NCBI GenBank assembly: GCA_002751075.1
Contig: NAOQ01000127.1
Coordinates: 119,171-140,869, forward strand
DNA length: 21,699 bases
DNA from: Ichthyophonus hoferi
Lineage: Eukaryota > Opisthokonta > Ichthyosporea > Ichthyophonida > Ichthyophonidae
Reading direction: 5' to 3'
Of this stretch, positions 11,257 through 21,588 are shown in pieces; position 1 is the stretch's first letter; each line of letters begins with the position of its first letter. Below the pieces are notes generated by a model. That model was not told the DNA's origin and ran no database searches. It saw only the letters and a list, made by a program, of their open reading frames with translations. The position numbers and the translations under genes are program-made.

Positions 11257-13408
11257 TTAAGTTAGGTTGTTTTCCGAATATCTATTATTGTTTTAACACA
11301 CAATAAAAAGAAAACCACAGATAAATGTTGGAAAAATTACTACGAGTGTCTATGTATAAGTGATAAGATTCTTGTTGGGAATAGTAAGTTGGGGCAGGAG
11401 CGTTCCTATAACTTATACTTATTTAGAGGGGAAAGGAATACTAAATTAAGGGGCATTTTGGCGTATCGCTTTCCATACATGGGGTACAGACATGCTAAGG
11501 CATGTGTTTATTACTACCCAAGTCGGAGGACTTGTCTTAAGCAGGATGTCTAATCAATGAGTTATCATATCTGGATTACAGAACATGTGATCTGAAATGG
11601 CTTATTATAGAGTCGTAGAACCTCTACCATTGGCTGACTTAGTTTGGATAGATAGTAGGAAACGTTGTGCAATTAACTAATATAAGACTGATAATTTCAT
11701 GATCCACTTGCTATTAGGGATTTGGCCAAACTACGTGTTCATTCAAAGTTAACGGCCTTAAAACAACTTTGAATTGCCAAGTCCAGCTATGCTGACTGCC
11801 AGTTAGCAGTCAGTTACCGTGCTGATACACTGGGAAACTCTTGAAAGCCATTTTGAAAATGACTATACATAGTAAGGTAGTGATAGATCCTTATTAATGT
11901 TGATCTATGTTGCAAGACTGTTAACTCCAAATGAACACATACTTCAGCCGAAGTTCTGGTAAGATTGAATGACGTTCTTAATTAGGTAGACTGATTTGTC
12001 AATACAATACATAGAATGTGAATACTTAGATTAACGAGAAAATTAGCTAAAGAGCCATACAAATGAGTGCACAATAATATTATATTATTGAGACAAGATC
12101 AGATAAAATCTAGTGGGTCTGTGGTCGTCTGTGAATTGCATTCGTTCATAAGGATTTTTACAATAGGTCCCATTGACAAAAACATGAACACAGCTATTAT
12201 TGGCACCCACGATAAATGGATGTTACAGAAATGATAGAAAGAATGGGAACAACTAATTATAAACACAGGTAATGACATTTAAAACCATTATAAAACAAAG
12301 TTTTACATTTTATATACATATATATACTTCATCCGAATGTTTAGAAGATGCTTGGCCTGTATTTTATAATCATTACATTTTTATTGTAATGTCTAGTTCT
12401 CTATTAGAACTTGAACATAGGCGCCAGTGTGTTCTGAGGACCTTTCTCTTACCAAAGATATTGAGAATTGCTTAGGTCAGATACGCCTGTCTCTACTTAG
12501 TATTCCCAACACTTAGTAAATACGATAGCTATAAAAACCGAGTAAGACCATCTAATCTGGTGATAATCACTGTAGTATAGCATGACACATATTTACATAT
12601 ATTTTAATTAACCGTACGCATGAAAAATTAAAAACACATCTGGTATTATCTAATCACACACAAAGCTATAAGCTACTACTGAATCACTACCTTTCACTAT
12701 TGAACATATACAATGTGATTAACCACCCAATCTTTTACTGTAACATACCTGTTTGCTAGGAGGGTTCATAGCATTGGTTGATATAATAACTCGTTAGCCT
12801 ATTGGATCATAGTCAATTGGCTGTACACGAGCCTGTGAGCCAATTATCAGTCACAGATTCTTATAATCTATAATTAATAAATCTCAGAAAGTCACTGCAG
12901 AGTAGTATATCATTGGTTTGATTGCAAAATATAAAGTGATAGACAGGATGGCATGATTATTCTTTATATCTACATCCGAACAAGCTATTTTAAGTTCCCT
13001 GTAATCTGGGTAGTCAAAGAGTTTGGATTCCCAGGCACTCAATTAACGAGACAATTAGCATCACACAATTTATTTTTTCAGTTGGCAATATCAGCTAACA
13101 AGATACTGCTGCAAATGTACCAATATGAATTGGTCATTTTTTGAACATGTCAACAGAAAAAATAAAATCAAGCAACAGATAGGTAACAAATAAATGATTT
13201 TTGTGAATTTTCAAAGCAACCTTCAGTTTAGGCCTAAATACAGATGTAATCAAAAAATCCACACATTTAGCTTGTATATAGTAACAGGATTTCACATACA
13301 AAAAACATACCTAGGGCAACCAAACACAAACTCCACTTTAATTATAATTCTAATACACCGTATGACAAATTTTCACTACATAGATTGATCCAAACATTAC
13401 ATTTAGTT
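11257..13408. other. Intergenic region between the LTR element and the GATA gene
   Basis: No gene is supported on either strand. It holds a pair of inverted terminal-repeat-like sequences (11374 and 12510), a stem-loop TGACTGC-cagtta-GCAGTCA at 11793-11812, AT-rich hairpins at about 12072-12090 and 12373-12393, and an 18-bp near-direct repeat (attaacgaga-aattagc type) at 12030 and 13042. The last few hundred bases before 13408 must include the 3' UTR of the minus-strand GATA gene. Confidence 0.5.
11374..12510. mobile_element. Possible DNA-transposon remnant bounded by ~28-bp inverted repeats
   Basis: TGTTGGGAATAGTAAGTTGG at 11374 (plus) matches the minus strand from 12510, TGTTGGGAATACTAAGTAGA, with continued similarity to CAGG; about 24 of 28 positions agree. 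The 1137-bp span has no recognisable transposase. The minus-strand end extends to AAGTGTTGGG, similar to the CAGTGTTGGG termini common in hAT elements (general knowledge). No clear 8-bp target duplication was found, so this may instead be two unrelated solo ends in opposite orientation. Confidence 0.33.
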
Positions 13409-15343
13409 CTAGACAAGCGTATTCACCATGTTCATATACGGTTGTTGGTTCAATACATCCTGCTGCTGGGTGCACAGATTGAGTGCCTGAGCCTGAAAGT
13501 TAAGACTCTCCATCACCTTTTGAACCATGCTTATCTTGTCATCATCAATACTATATTGATGGAATAGCTCCGTAGGAGACAATTTAAGACCCATTGCTGT
13601 TGATACAAGTAAATTGTTGGCATTGGTGGCAGGGAATCCTACCGGCATTGCAGGAGCTGAACCGTATGCTGGGGGGCTAAACATGAGTGGCTGCGATAAA
13701 AATGAAGGATCAACACTAGGGGTAGCCAAGGAAATAGTAGGCTGAAAGAAAGGAAGGGAAGATATGCCAGGGTAAGGCGTACTGGTAGGTAGGGAGGAGG
13801 CCCCAACAAAATGAGAAGACATGCTAGAAAAGCTTAATGGCTTGAACTCGGGCAAAGGCATGGAGGAAGGAGTAGAAGGAGTAGAGGGGTCAGTTGAAGT
13901 GGCCAGGTTGGAAATGGGCAGGCTAGTGCTAACTCCAGCATAGTTGTCATTACCAGTAGTCTTGACGGAAGCTGCTGGTGCATCCTGCAAATAAGAGGAA
14001 GAAAAGAAGGGAGGTTAGAGACGGGCTCTAGCATGTCTCTATCAATCTATGCTAATATACATTAACACCCCCTACCTCTTCTAATATATTATAAATGTTA
14101 ATAATAGATTGTGAGGATTAAATTCAATAGAGCATAGGCAAGTTAGAGATACAAAAAAATATCAGGCTGTATGTATATACGTACATTGGAAGGGTTCTTC
14201 GTAGAGTATAGTTTTGCATTCAATTTATCGTTAGCAGATTTCCATACACGTAGACGTCTGCACACCCTAATTTTCCTATTAGGTTTAAGAGGCCTGTCTA
14301 CCGCATGGATCTTCCAATACAGGCCACAGGCATTACATAGAGGGGCCTTTCCTGCTCCTCGACGCCACAAGGTGGTCTCTGTTGTACTGCAGTTATTGCA
14401 GGCCATCTTCGGTACTACAGAATTCTTCTTTTTATGTACTGAAACCCGTCCGACTTTGAAGGGACGGTTCTTCTTGTAGGTCCTGAGAAATAGGCCACAG
14501 GCGTTGCAAAGAAAGCAACCATCATCATTCCGCCGCCACAGAGGGGTCTCATTGGCCCAACAATTTCCGCATATACGTTCTTCTTCTGTGGCTGTAGGAC
14601 AGGATCGTAACATGACCTGAAGGACAAAAGGTATGCTATTGTTAGCTCAAATGCAATAATACGTATAGTATGTACTGTGCATACCATTAAGGTGCCATTG
14701 TAAGATAGAAAAAACATAATCAAAAAGATATAACTAAAAAAAGCAAAGCCGATTTAAAATACTTGAACATTTAATAGTCAAAATAACTTGTGCAAATATA
14801 TATATTATTCGGCAAATGTATTGGTTAAAAAAATATAGAAATGCAAATAAAGGTAGAATACCTTATGGAGTAGGCGGGATCCTACGAGATTAGAAAAACA
14901 AATGAAATATGATTAGAAAGAGAACTAACATTAAAAGCAACTGCAGTCCTATCTAAACGTAATAACAAACGCCTTCAAAACCAGAACCAAGCACCCACCT
15001 CTTCCTGTGTTGGCTCATACTCTGTATTTTCATGGTCAGTTTCTGAGGCATCAGATTCGTCTACGCTTAACTCCAATGCATCTAACTGTGAACTGGGACT
15101 AAAATAAGTCTTGCTGTGGCATTGCTCATCTGAGGTGGGAGAGGTCGGATAGCAACCGGCCAAAAGGGCACGGGCGGCATCGTTATTGGTAAAATCAAGT
15201 AAATTTTGTTGGTTAAGCACTTTAGAACTCGACGTAGTTGAGTTTCCAGAAAAGGTTGGGGAACAACTAGGGACGGCAGAGTTACTTAACCCAAACAGGT
15301 TCTGGCTTAAAGTATCTGAAAAATCAAAAATTGAAAGATTCAT
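13409..15343 (-). CDS. GATA-type transcription factor with two closely spaced zinc fingers, three exons, 450 aa
   Basis: Exons: 15343..14999, 14616..14185, 13984..13409 (TAG stop). Donors GTGGGT and GTACGT, acceptors TTCAG and TTGCAG; every junction is in phase 0 (115 + 144 + 191 codons). Residues 1-115 are Ser/Asn-rich, ending in an acidic stretch (DESDASETDHENTEYEP) that could activate transcription. Finger 1 is C131-x2-C134-x17-C152-x2-C155 (TPLWRR core). Finger 2 is C188-x2-C191-x17-C209-x2-C212 (TTLWRR core), followed by HAVDRPLKPNRKIRVCRR, the basic tail that contacts DNA. All eight Cys are present. The C-terminal third is Ser/Pro/Thr-rich with a final helix-prone, Gln-rich segment (about 405-440). 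GATA factors bind WGATAR sites; fungal members control nitrogen, iron, light or morphogenesis genes. The 32-residue linker lacks the Cys cluster of fungal iron regulators, so SreA/Fep1 orthology is unlikely. The specific role is unknown. Confidence 0.92.
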
Positions 15344-15378
15344 TTTGTCTTCAGTTTGCTTTGTGTGTTTTGCTGAAT

Positions 15379-15391
15379 TATTTATATATAT
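15379..15391 (-). promoter_or_regulatory. TATA-like box upstream of the GATA gene
   Basis: On the minus strand TATATATAAA lies about 38-46 nt before the ATG at 15343, next to a 13-nt poly(A) run on the plus strand (T run on the sense strand). If it is used, the 5' leader would be very short. In AT-rich DNA such strings are frequent, so this is weak evidence. Confidence 0.28.
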
Positions 15392-15736
15392 GTCGAACTT
15401 TTGTAGTCAAAAAAAAAAAAAAGTAAATATCGTAAAGAAAGGTATAAACCAAAATTCTACACACTTCTGTCGAAGCTTAACAAGAATTTTAAGATTTTAA
15501 GATCCGTGTTTTCTTTGCAAAGTGTCCGTTGTCTTTGAATATTTACAATTGAAAGGAAGAAGTCCAAACACTCATGTTGATGTAATCAATACGTGTTTGG
15601 TTAACCCCGAAGCTCTTATTATTTTTTAACATAATAAGAATCAACATCGTAAAGCACAATACATACTCAACAACTCGCAGTTAATTATAACCTAACGTAA
15701 GACGACAAAAGTCCTCGGTTAACTCTGATCCTATAG

Positions 15737-15752
15737 AGTTATATATATAACT
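15737..15752. repeat. 16-bp perfect palindrome in the GATA gene upstream region
   Basis: AGTTATATATATAACT is fully self-complementary and lies about 400 bp upstream of the GATA start codon. The core is simple (AT)n, but the AGTT/AACT ends extend the symmetry. It may be a binding site or chance. Confidence 0.5.
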
Positions 15753-17630
15753 GTCATGATAAAAAAATGTTTGATATCTTCTAGAAGGCAGTAGGCACGT
15801 GACTCGTCGTATCATTCATATGCTAATCTATTCTAATTCAACGCCCCCTAGAGGTTTAATTTTTAAAATTCTGGGGTTCTTGTAATATTTTTATCTTTAT
15901 ATGTATATAAGAATATAGTTGAAAATATATCGCTGATATATACAAAAAATTATTTTACTACTGAAATACCTAGATTATGATTTATTATCAATATAATAAT
16001 ATTAGTATACATTATAATAATTTTTTTGAAAAAATTAAAATGAATGTATAGTGTTTACAAACTCAATATAGGAAAACAAATTCTCTGTGTAAATAAATAA
16101 ATAATTGGGCTCCCAAGCCCAGAGTAAATAATACTAAGGCGATGGTTACTCGCTCTCGAGGGCACGCATATAATCTATAGCCAATGTGTAGTTGGAATTT
16201 CATTTTTTGGAAAAATAAAATAATAACAACGTAAAAAAAAGGTAAAAATAAAGTAAATAGCGATGACAAAGCACTGGTCAATGAACAGAATATTACATGT
16301 TGCCCAGTTTACTTTATTTACAACAAAATTTTAAATTCAGATAATTTTTATAAAATATTATATCATCTAAAAAATTCCTATATAAGTGTTATAAATACAC
16401 GTAATAATTAGAAAAATTTATGGCGCAAACCTGTAGTATTTTGTTATAGGAACTCGCAACCACTATAGGCTGACATACAATAACATCACTCCCAATAAGA
16501 TGTTAGTTATTTGGCTTTTGGGCGTGCAACTGGACCACAAATAACAAGTAATTTGTAATCTATGAATGATCTTATACCATTGGACAGTAGCGCATAAATA
16601 AAAGCCGACCGAAACAACGGCTGGAATTGAATCCAATGATCCAATGCTAAAAACGGATAGGGTGACTATTTTAATAGAACCATTTATAACTTGTACATAT
16701 TTATTTTAGCCGAAAAGGCTGCTATATATAAATATATATTCCGTTTATTTTTGATTAGTATTTGATGACTTATTTGGATATGTTAAGAAAACTTCAGATG
16801 GGAGTATTAACCGTATCAGCCCAAACAGATTATAATGAATGAACCATATAGTTTCACGTCTAAAATGATATATGATTGGTTCCCGGGCGGCCAAGCAACC
16901 CGGAATCATGACGTAGGACAACATGTCAGGGAATAAATATTGGAGTAAAATCAAGATGAGAATGGACCCCAACGTAAAATGAATTGATTATTTAAATTGA
17001 TAATAGTGATATCCCGGGAAAAAAAGTATACTAAAATGGAAAGAAGATTTATTACAAAAAATCCAGATAGATTTGTAGTTGCTTGCAAGTGATCTTTTTT
17101 TCAACTATCTACTTGCAACTCTCCAAAATGGGATATCGATATGTAAAGCCAAGCATACCGCAGAAAGTTTTGGAAATGTGCCTTAACAGAGTTAATGATT
17201 TATTAAAGGCATAAAGAACACATGTGTTCTATTCATGTAACCATCTGGGCGCTGCTATAATTATGAGGAACTAAAATTAATTAATTCTATTCTTTACATC
17301 CTGGAATATCAGTTACTACTGTAAGTTAATCTGCAGTGAAACACTAATTAAACACTACTATCAGTTCTACCATGCTTAACACTAACACAAAAAATATTAA
17401 AGTCAACTTGAATATACAATGCCATATTTGCAAATATGACTGGAAGATTAAAAAATGAACGTATTCTAATTTCCATTGGTAGGACTTTGCAATTACAACC
17501 CCATTATCCATACTAATACAGTAACATATATTTTTGGTGAGTGCAAAGGCATTCCACCAAAAGCAACATAAAAACAAATTTCCTGCTATACTGGATATTT
17601 CTAATCCCAATGGAATTTAATGTAGATTAT

Positions 17631-17660
17631 GTATTATTATGTATTATTATATATTATTAA
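17631..17660. repeat. Short tandem repeat, 10-bp unit
   Basis: Two exact copies of gtattattat (17631-17650) are followed by a diverged third, atattattaa. A small, probably length-variable microsatellite-like tract. Confidence 0.6.
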
Positions 17661-17905
17661 TCACTATCACATAAATGGGTTAATCTAGAATAGTAATTGA
17701 TGTGAATAAAGAATTAGGTTAGGTATTGAAATTTACGAAAAATCAAAGAGGCTCACTAGAATTGTCAGGTAGCCAATTATCTCATTAGCTCAACTGATCA
17801 CATTGCAGTATTGACAAAGAACGGTTATTTAATCAGTTTAGCATCGGACCAATTATTTCATGATCCGCCTCCGGCCTATGCGATTAGATTATTACATGTC
17901 AGATT

Positions 17906-18310
17906 ACCAGAATTAATCTCCCCATTATTATCCGATCAAATCCCGGCCTATTAATTATATATGGGATAAAATGTATGCGAGTATCAGCTCACTAGAATCA
18001 ATCCCATCATTTTAACTTAATTGTCAGAAGCTGAGTGCTGGTCCACTAACCTATGTGATTATACTGTTATGTGTACCACCCCAGCACACTAGAATTAATC
18101 CCGCCATTGTTATCCCAATCATTAGAGGTCAAAGATTGGCCTATATATGATTAAATGTGTGAGTGTCAGCCCAGTAGAATTAATCCCGCCATTTTTACCC
18201 CAATTGTAAGTGGTCGAATTTTTACAGTTAAATATCACGCCCACTAGAATTAATCTCGCCGTTATTCTCCAATCCTAAGAGGCCACATTTTGGTCCGATT
18301 AAAAGAGCCA
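17906..18310. repeat. Minisatellite, ~84-bp unit, about five diverged copies
   Basis: The heading motif CACTAGAATTAATCCCGCC recurs in variants at 17906, 17990, 18087, 18172 and 18242 (spacings 84, 97, 85 and 70 bp). After it come shared pieces: CATTnTTAnCCCAATC, a TAAGAGGTC-like block, ATTGGCCTATATATGATTA and GTGAGTGTCAGCC. A degenerate outlier, CACTAGAATTGTCAGG, is at 17754. Each unit is richer in CCCGCC-type sequence than its surroundings. No coding frame is maintained, since unit lengths vary and are not multiples of three. Confidence 0.8.
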
Positions 18311-18441
18311 ACATTCTTGCTCCAATAATATTTGAATCTTAGCCAATTGATTATATCCCAGGAATCTACAAAAAAAAAAAAATGAGCAAAAAGAATTCTT
18401 GGATATATTCATCCAGATCATGCCTTCATTCTGGATTCAGT

Positions 18442-18465
18442 CAGAATTGCCAACAGAATTGTCAA
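18442..18465. repeat. 12-bp tandem duplication
   Basis: CAGAATTGCCAA is directly followed by CAGAATTGTCAA. It is a small direct duplication just beyond the minisatellite; no function is suggested. Confidence 0.6.
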
Positions 18466-18905
18466 CAAAGAAAAAGTTTTTTTTTCATAGTCTCTTCCAA
18501 GTAGAAGAGAATACATACACACATACACATCTAAGCCCTGATGAAATTACGATCATCAACCTCAAAACTACTGAAATCAATCCAGAAAAGAGATTGTCCC
18601 TTCTATCATGTTAGTCATCTTTAGCCACTGGTTAGTGAGATAATCCAAATTAGGATAATTTCAAGTGACGTAATATTGGTTAGAATAGTGCCTTTTTTTT
18701 TAATATCATAAATTTAATCTAGCATTAGCACTGTATTAAAAGCGAGGAGTCCTCTGTTTCTGATAAAGAAGTCTTTCTGCAATACGGAAAGGTCCAGTTT
18801 TACAAAAATAAGTTTATTTGTCCAATTAAAGATAATGCTTGTGAGTGTAATTGCATAACTGCAGCATAAAAGCGTAAATCCAACTGAAGCTTATATACAT
18901 CAATA

Positions 18906-18923
18906 TGATCACTGTAGTGATCA
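18906..18923. repeat. 18-bp inverted repeat TGATCACT-gt-AGTGATCA
   Basis: Two perfect 8-bp complementary arms around a 2-bp centre. It is more complex than the AT palindromes elsewhere in the window, so a dimeric-factor site is possible; this is inference only. Confidence 0.6.
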
Positions 18924-18990
18924 CAATAATTTGTAAGGAAGACGTATCAAGATGTTCGGAAGTAGAGATACTGAGACTCCTTAAAGATTA

Positions 18991-19258
18991 CAATGAGAAA
19001 TAGCTTAATATTTAATATCTCAGATAGCCAAAAAGCTGTGGGACTTTCCGCTGAAAGGTCAACTGATAAGCACCTAGACTTCACAATGAGAACTAACTTA
19101 GAATTGAGGCCGCATCAACCAAAAAAGCTATGGGCTCTCATTGGTAGATAAACTGATAAGTATTGACTTGATACTATCATTACATGTCAAAGCTAAAGAG
19201 AACAATAAAGAACTGCTGTCCAATCTGATAAGTATTGACTCAATTATCACATGTAAGT
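18991..19258. repeat. Degenerate tandem repeat, ~93-118-bp units, two and a half copies
   Basis: Unit A starts caatgagaaatagctt (18991) and unit B caatgagaactaactt (19084). Both continue with aaaaagct(g/a)tggg and end in aactgataag. A third, shortened copy (19203-19258) repeats the latter half: ctgataagtattgact, then an atcacatgtaag-like end that matches unit B. It is adjacent to the 3' side of the small gene at 19384-19758. Confidence 0.65.
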
Positions 19259-19383
19259 TTTTTTAAAAAACGATCAACATTCAAGCAATATTGTCTCACT
19301 TTTATTTATAGATTCCATAAAATTGATACCATCTATATATTTTATCAGATAATCTAAATAGTTGAAATTTTTTGATGCTGATA

Positions 19384-19758
19384 CTAATCTAGAAGGCCAA
19401 CTAATAAAATATGACGGTACTGCTCTTCCTATGATAAACATAATAATTGTCCATCCTACATTGGTTTTTATCACAGTTATGAGGTTTGCAATAATTTACC
19501 TTGAAATAAATTGAAAGCTTCTCTTCCGCTTGACCAAAGTCGTCAGTTTCAAAACGAAGCATTGAGCTTTGTATCTGATTGTATTCAATTCGCTAGTAAA
19601 TTAAACTAGAAAATCAGGATCTCATCTGTGACCTCCAGTTTACCTTACACAGGGTCAAATGTTGTAGTGTATATATGATTGTAATTTTGTTGAAATTTAA
19701 CACGTACCTTGTTAAGTTCAGAAATAACAGGAAGAGATGTAGTTTCCAGATTAGCCAT
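19384..19758 (-). CDS. Probable small three-exon gene, 56-aa protein of unknown function
   Basis: Exons: 19758..19708, 19574..19500, 19428..19384. The ATG follows an in-frame TAA 12 nt upstream. Donors AAG|GTACGT and AAG|GTAAAT, acceptors ATCAG and CATAG; all three exons are in phase 0, with introns of 133 and 71 nt. Exon 1 reads MANLETTSLPVISELNK, exon 2 begins IQSSMLRFETDDFGQAEE and ends IYFK, exon 3 reads EEQYRHILLVGLLD then TAG. The product is acidic, helix-prone and cytosolic-looking, with no signal peptide or membrane segment, like small subunits of larger complexes. I do not recognise it. Exons 1 and 2 are the stronger part; exon 3 is one of several possible phase-0 continuations (another starts at 19384 minus, ISISIKKFQ), so the C-terminus may be wrong. 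Confidence 0.5.
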
Positions 19759-21216
19759 ATCTGTAACTTATGGAAGTGTGTAGTTTTGGTGGACGTAAAT
19801 GATTATCTTTTCTTGATTCTTCCGGTGGTTTTTAAGTATAATTAGTCATATTAATTGTTGGAGTATATCTGCTACGAGCGGCAAGCTGGATACCCCATAA
19901 TGTCTTGTGCTTAAAATACATAGCGTTTTTACGCTATTAGATTTGATTTTTGTTACTTTATATGAATTTCTAAGTTACGGTTATAAACCTCGCATTACGT
20001 AATATTATTGGTTACTACTATAGTGTTAGGTGATCGGGATACCGATTGGCTCACGATTTTAGATTGGGATCTCACCATAGATTAATTAGATTCAACAATT
20101 GCTTATCTTTAAGATAAAAGGAATTGCGGCTACAGTGGTACATGCTGTGCACGTATTATATTGCATTTTCTACTGAAAAAAATGTACCTAATAATGTTAC
20201 TGAGATAATACTTTCACCTGTTAACTAATTTATGTGAACAAAATAGGAATCTATAATAATAATAACACTAATATATGTGTTGGTTGTGGTGCATACCTTG
20301 CTAGGGTATGGGATAAGTCACTATTCCAGAATCATTAGAACTTTGGAAAGTATAAGATCATGTAATTTTAATTAGAAATATTGGTGTTCATTTTATTTCT
20401 GGTGATCACGATTTCTGATCATAAGTTCTGATTGTAATACCTCCTTGCAGATGGTATGGAGGGCATGATATCTGTGAATAATTAAGGTTCAAACATTTAC
20501 GTAAGTACTTTTGCTTTTTTGTGGTTGGCGGGAGATATTGCCTCTGTCGAACAGTCAGGTACTGCACGTTTTGTTGAGCAAGAGATAATTGCAACTTTCA
20601 TGTAGGGCATACAGTCTTGAATATACCAGTGTCTTGCTCTGATGTGTCTTATGCTTCTGGGGCCACAGTTCCTCTCAGTAATTCATACGACTGACTGGTT
20701 ATCTACATGTAGTCTTATTCACCCAGTGTTGATTCATAGAAAGTCCAAAGGGTAATGTAGGATATCTGTTGGCAGGGTATTACCATGATGATGTATTCAT
20801 TTTCAGTGGTTGAAAGTGCCAGAATACGCTGGTTTTTGAGAAGACAATCAATGGTTCTCCTAGGCAGGTTGATAATATATCATTATGTGCTGCATGATGT
20901 TCATGGATTGGCTGCACAATCTGCATTGGGGAAGACAGAAAATGTAAGGAGTACCCCTTAATAAATGATGCAGTCCTTAGCTATCATCTTGAAAGATCTC
21001 AGGAAATGTATAATAGTGACTCGATTCTTCCCTCAAAAGATGTGCCAAGTAATACACCATAGTCCATATACTTTGTATTCATCCAATGGTGTGTTGGTAG
21101 GCAAATGGTTTCAGAACGACTTTATAAGAAACAATCTGTAATAATTCATATAACAAGCTTTTTTTAACAAGAAAATGAATGCCAGGCATAGATCCAGATC
21201 CAGGTATTATCGGTTC
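19759..21216. other. Intergenic region between the small gene and the right-edge gene
   Basis: No gene is supported. It contains a stem-loop ATAGCGT-tttt-ACGCTAT at 19920-19937, a GATA-type inverted pair TTATCT-tta-AGATAA at about 20104-20118, and a CATACC/GGTATG hairpin at about 20292-20310. From about 20400 to 21000 the base composition is more balanced, with short protein-like stretches on the minus strand (for example 20406-20594). This may be old transposon debris, but no domain is recognisable. Confidence 0.45.
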
Positions 21217-21588
21217 TCAGTACCATGTGGTCTGCGACCGTTCAAGGTCAGGGTTGGCTAAAGGGTATCTTATGTCCATGGGGGCTAATTTTAAATAGAA
21301 AAAGTGAATAAAGATAAATATTTCATGAACACCATCCATAATTTGTATTAAAAGGTAATTATTTTTTAAAGCCCCACAAACAATAGTGTACAAACCCCAT
21401 ACGACAATACAGAAGGCTAAAAGTACATCATTTTCCACATCGCTGGACCTAAGATATTTGATTAAAATGGGGTTTTTTGTTCTACTAGTGACAACTCATT
21501 TTCATAAATATAGCTACAATTTTGTTTTTCATAATCTGTGCGATGCTTACCTGTGATATGCAAAATATTTGTCCAAAATATGTTTTGA
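21217..21588 (-). CDS. Probable 3' end of an unrecognised membrane-protein gene entering from the right edge
   Basis: The last exon is 21448..21217 (TGA stop) and a preceding exon is 21588..21551. They are joined by CAG|GTAAGC and ATCTTAG across a 102-nt intron, with phase kept (two bases plus one). The joined frame reads KHILDKYFAYHRSSDVENDV, then a hydrophobic helix (LLAFCIVVWGLYTIVCGAL), a loop, a second hydrophobic stretch (IFIFIHFFYLKL), and a polar tail ending ERSQTTWY. Upstream exons would lie beyond 21699. The donor is a strong match and the long hydrophobic frame is suggestive. The acceptor of the 38-nt exon (GGATAG) is weak, so that exon may begin elsewhere. The family is not recognised. 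Confidence 0.35.

Larger units (their letters stand above)
15344..17740. other. GATA gene upstream region and gene-poor AT-rich DNA
   Basis: No gene is supported. Near the GATA gene there are several GATA core sites (TGATAA at 15758; TTATCT at 15890 and TTATCA at about 15986, which are AGATAA and TGATAA on the minus strand), compatible with autoregulation but expected often by chance. A 16-bp perfect palindrome lies at 15737-15752. Small hairpins occur at 16601-16620 (AGCCG/CGGCT) and about 16710. A 28-codon open frame starts at 17128. Most of 15900-16800 is very AT-rich. Confidence 0.5.
18311..18990. other. AT-rich spacer between the two tandem repeats
   Basis: No supported gene. A plus-strand open frame at 18399-18614 is protein-like in places but has no splice or start support. 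A perfect inverted repeat lies at 18906-18923: TGATCACT-gt-AGTGATCA. Confidence 0.45.

Noticed and set aside
12030-13059. 18-bp near-direct repeat at 12030 and 13042 as possible ends of an element
   Set aside because: The similarity stops at the 18 bp on both sides, so chance or a short shared motif is as likely as a mobile-element boundary.
13194-13567. Plus-strand frames opposite the GATA gene's last exon and 3' UTR
   Set aside because: They overlap a better-supported gene on the other strand and show no coding character.
14171-14479. Plus-strand 102-codon frame opposite the GATA zinc-finger exon
   Set aside because: Antisense of the exon encoding the two fingers; its composition follows from the coding strand.
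16063-16281. Minus-strand 72-codon hydrophobic frame
   Set aside because: Hydrophobic runs such as this are expected from T-rich DNA; there are no splice sites or neighbouring exons that continue it.
16745-16972. Minus-strand 75-codon frame with a hydrophobic start
   Set aside because: No ATG at the start of the frame and no recognisable motif; considered as an exon, but no convincing acceptor or partner was found.
20406-20594. Minus-strand 62-codon frame with Gln/Arg-rich content
   Set aside because: Protein-like in places but with no ATG, splice or domain support; noted only as possible transposon debris within the intergenic region.
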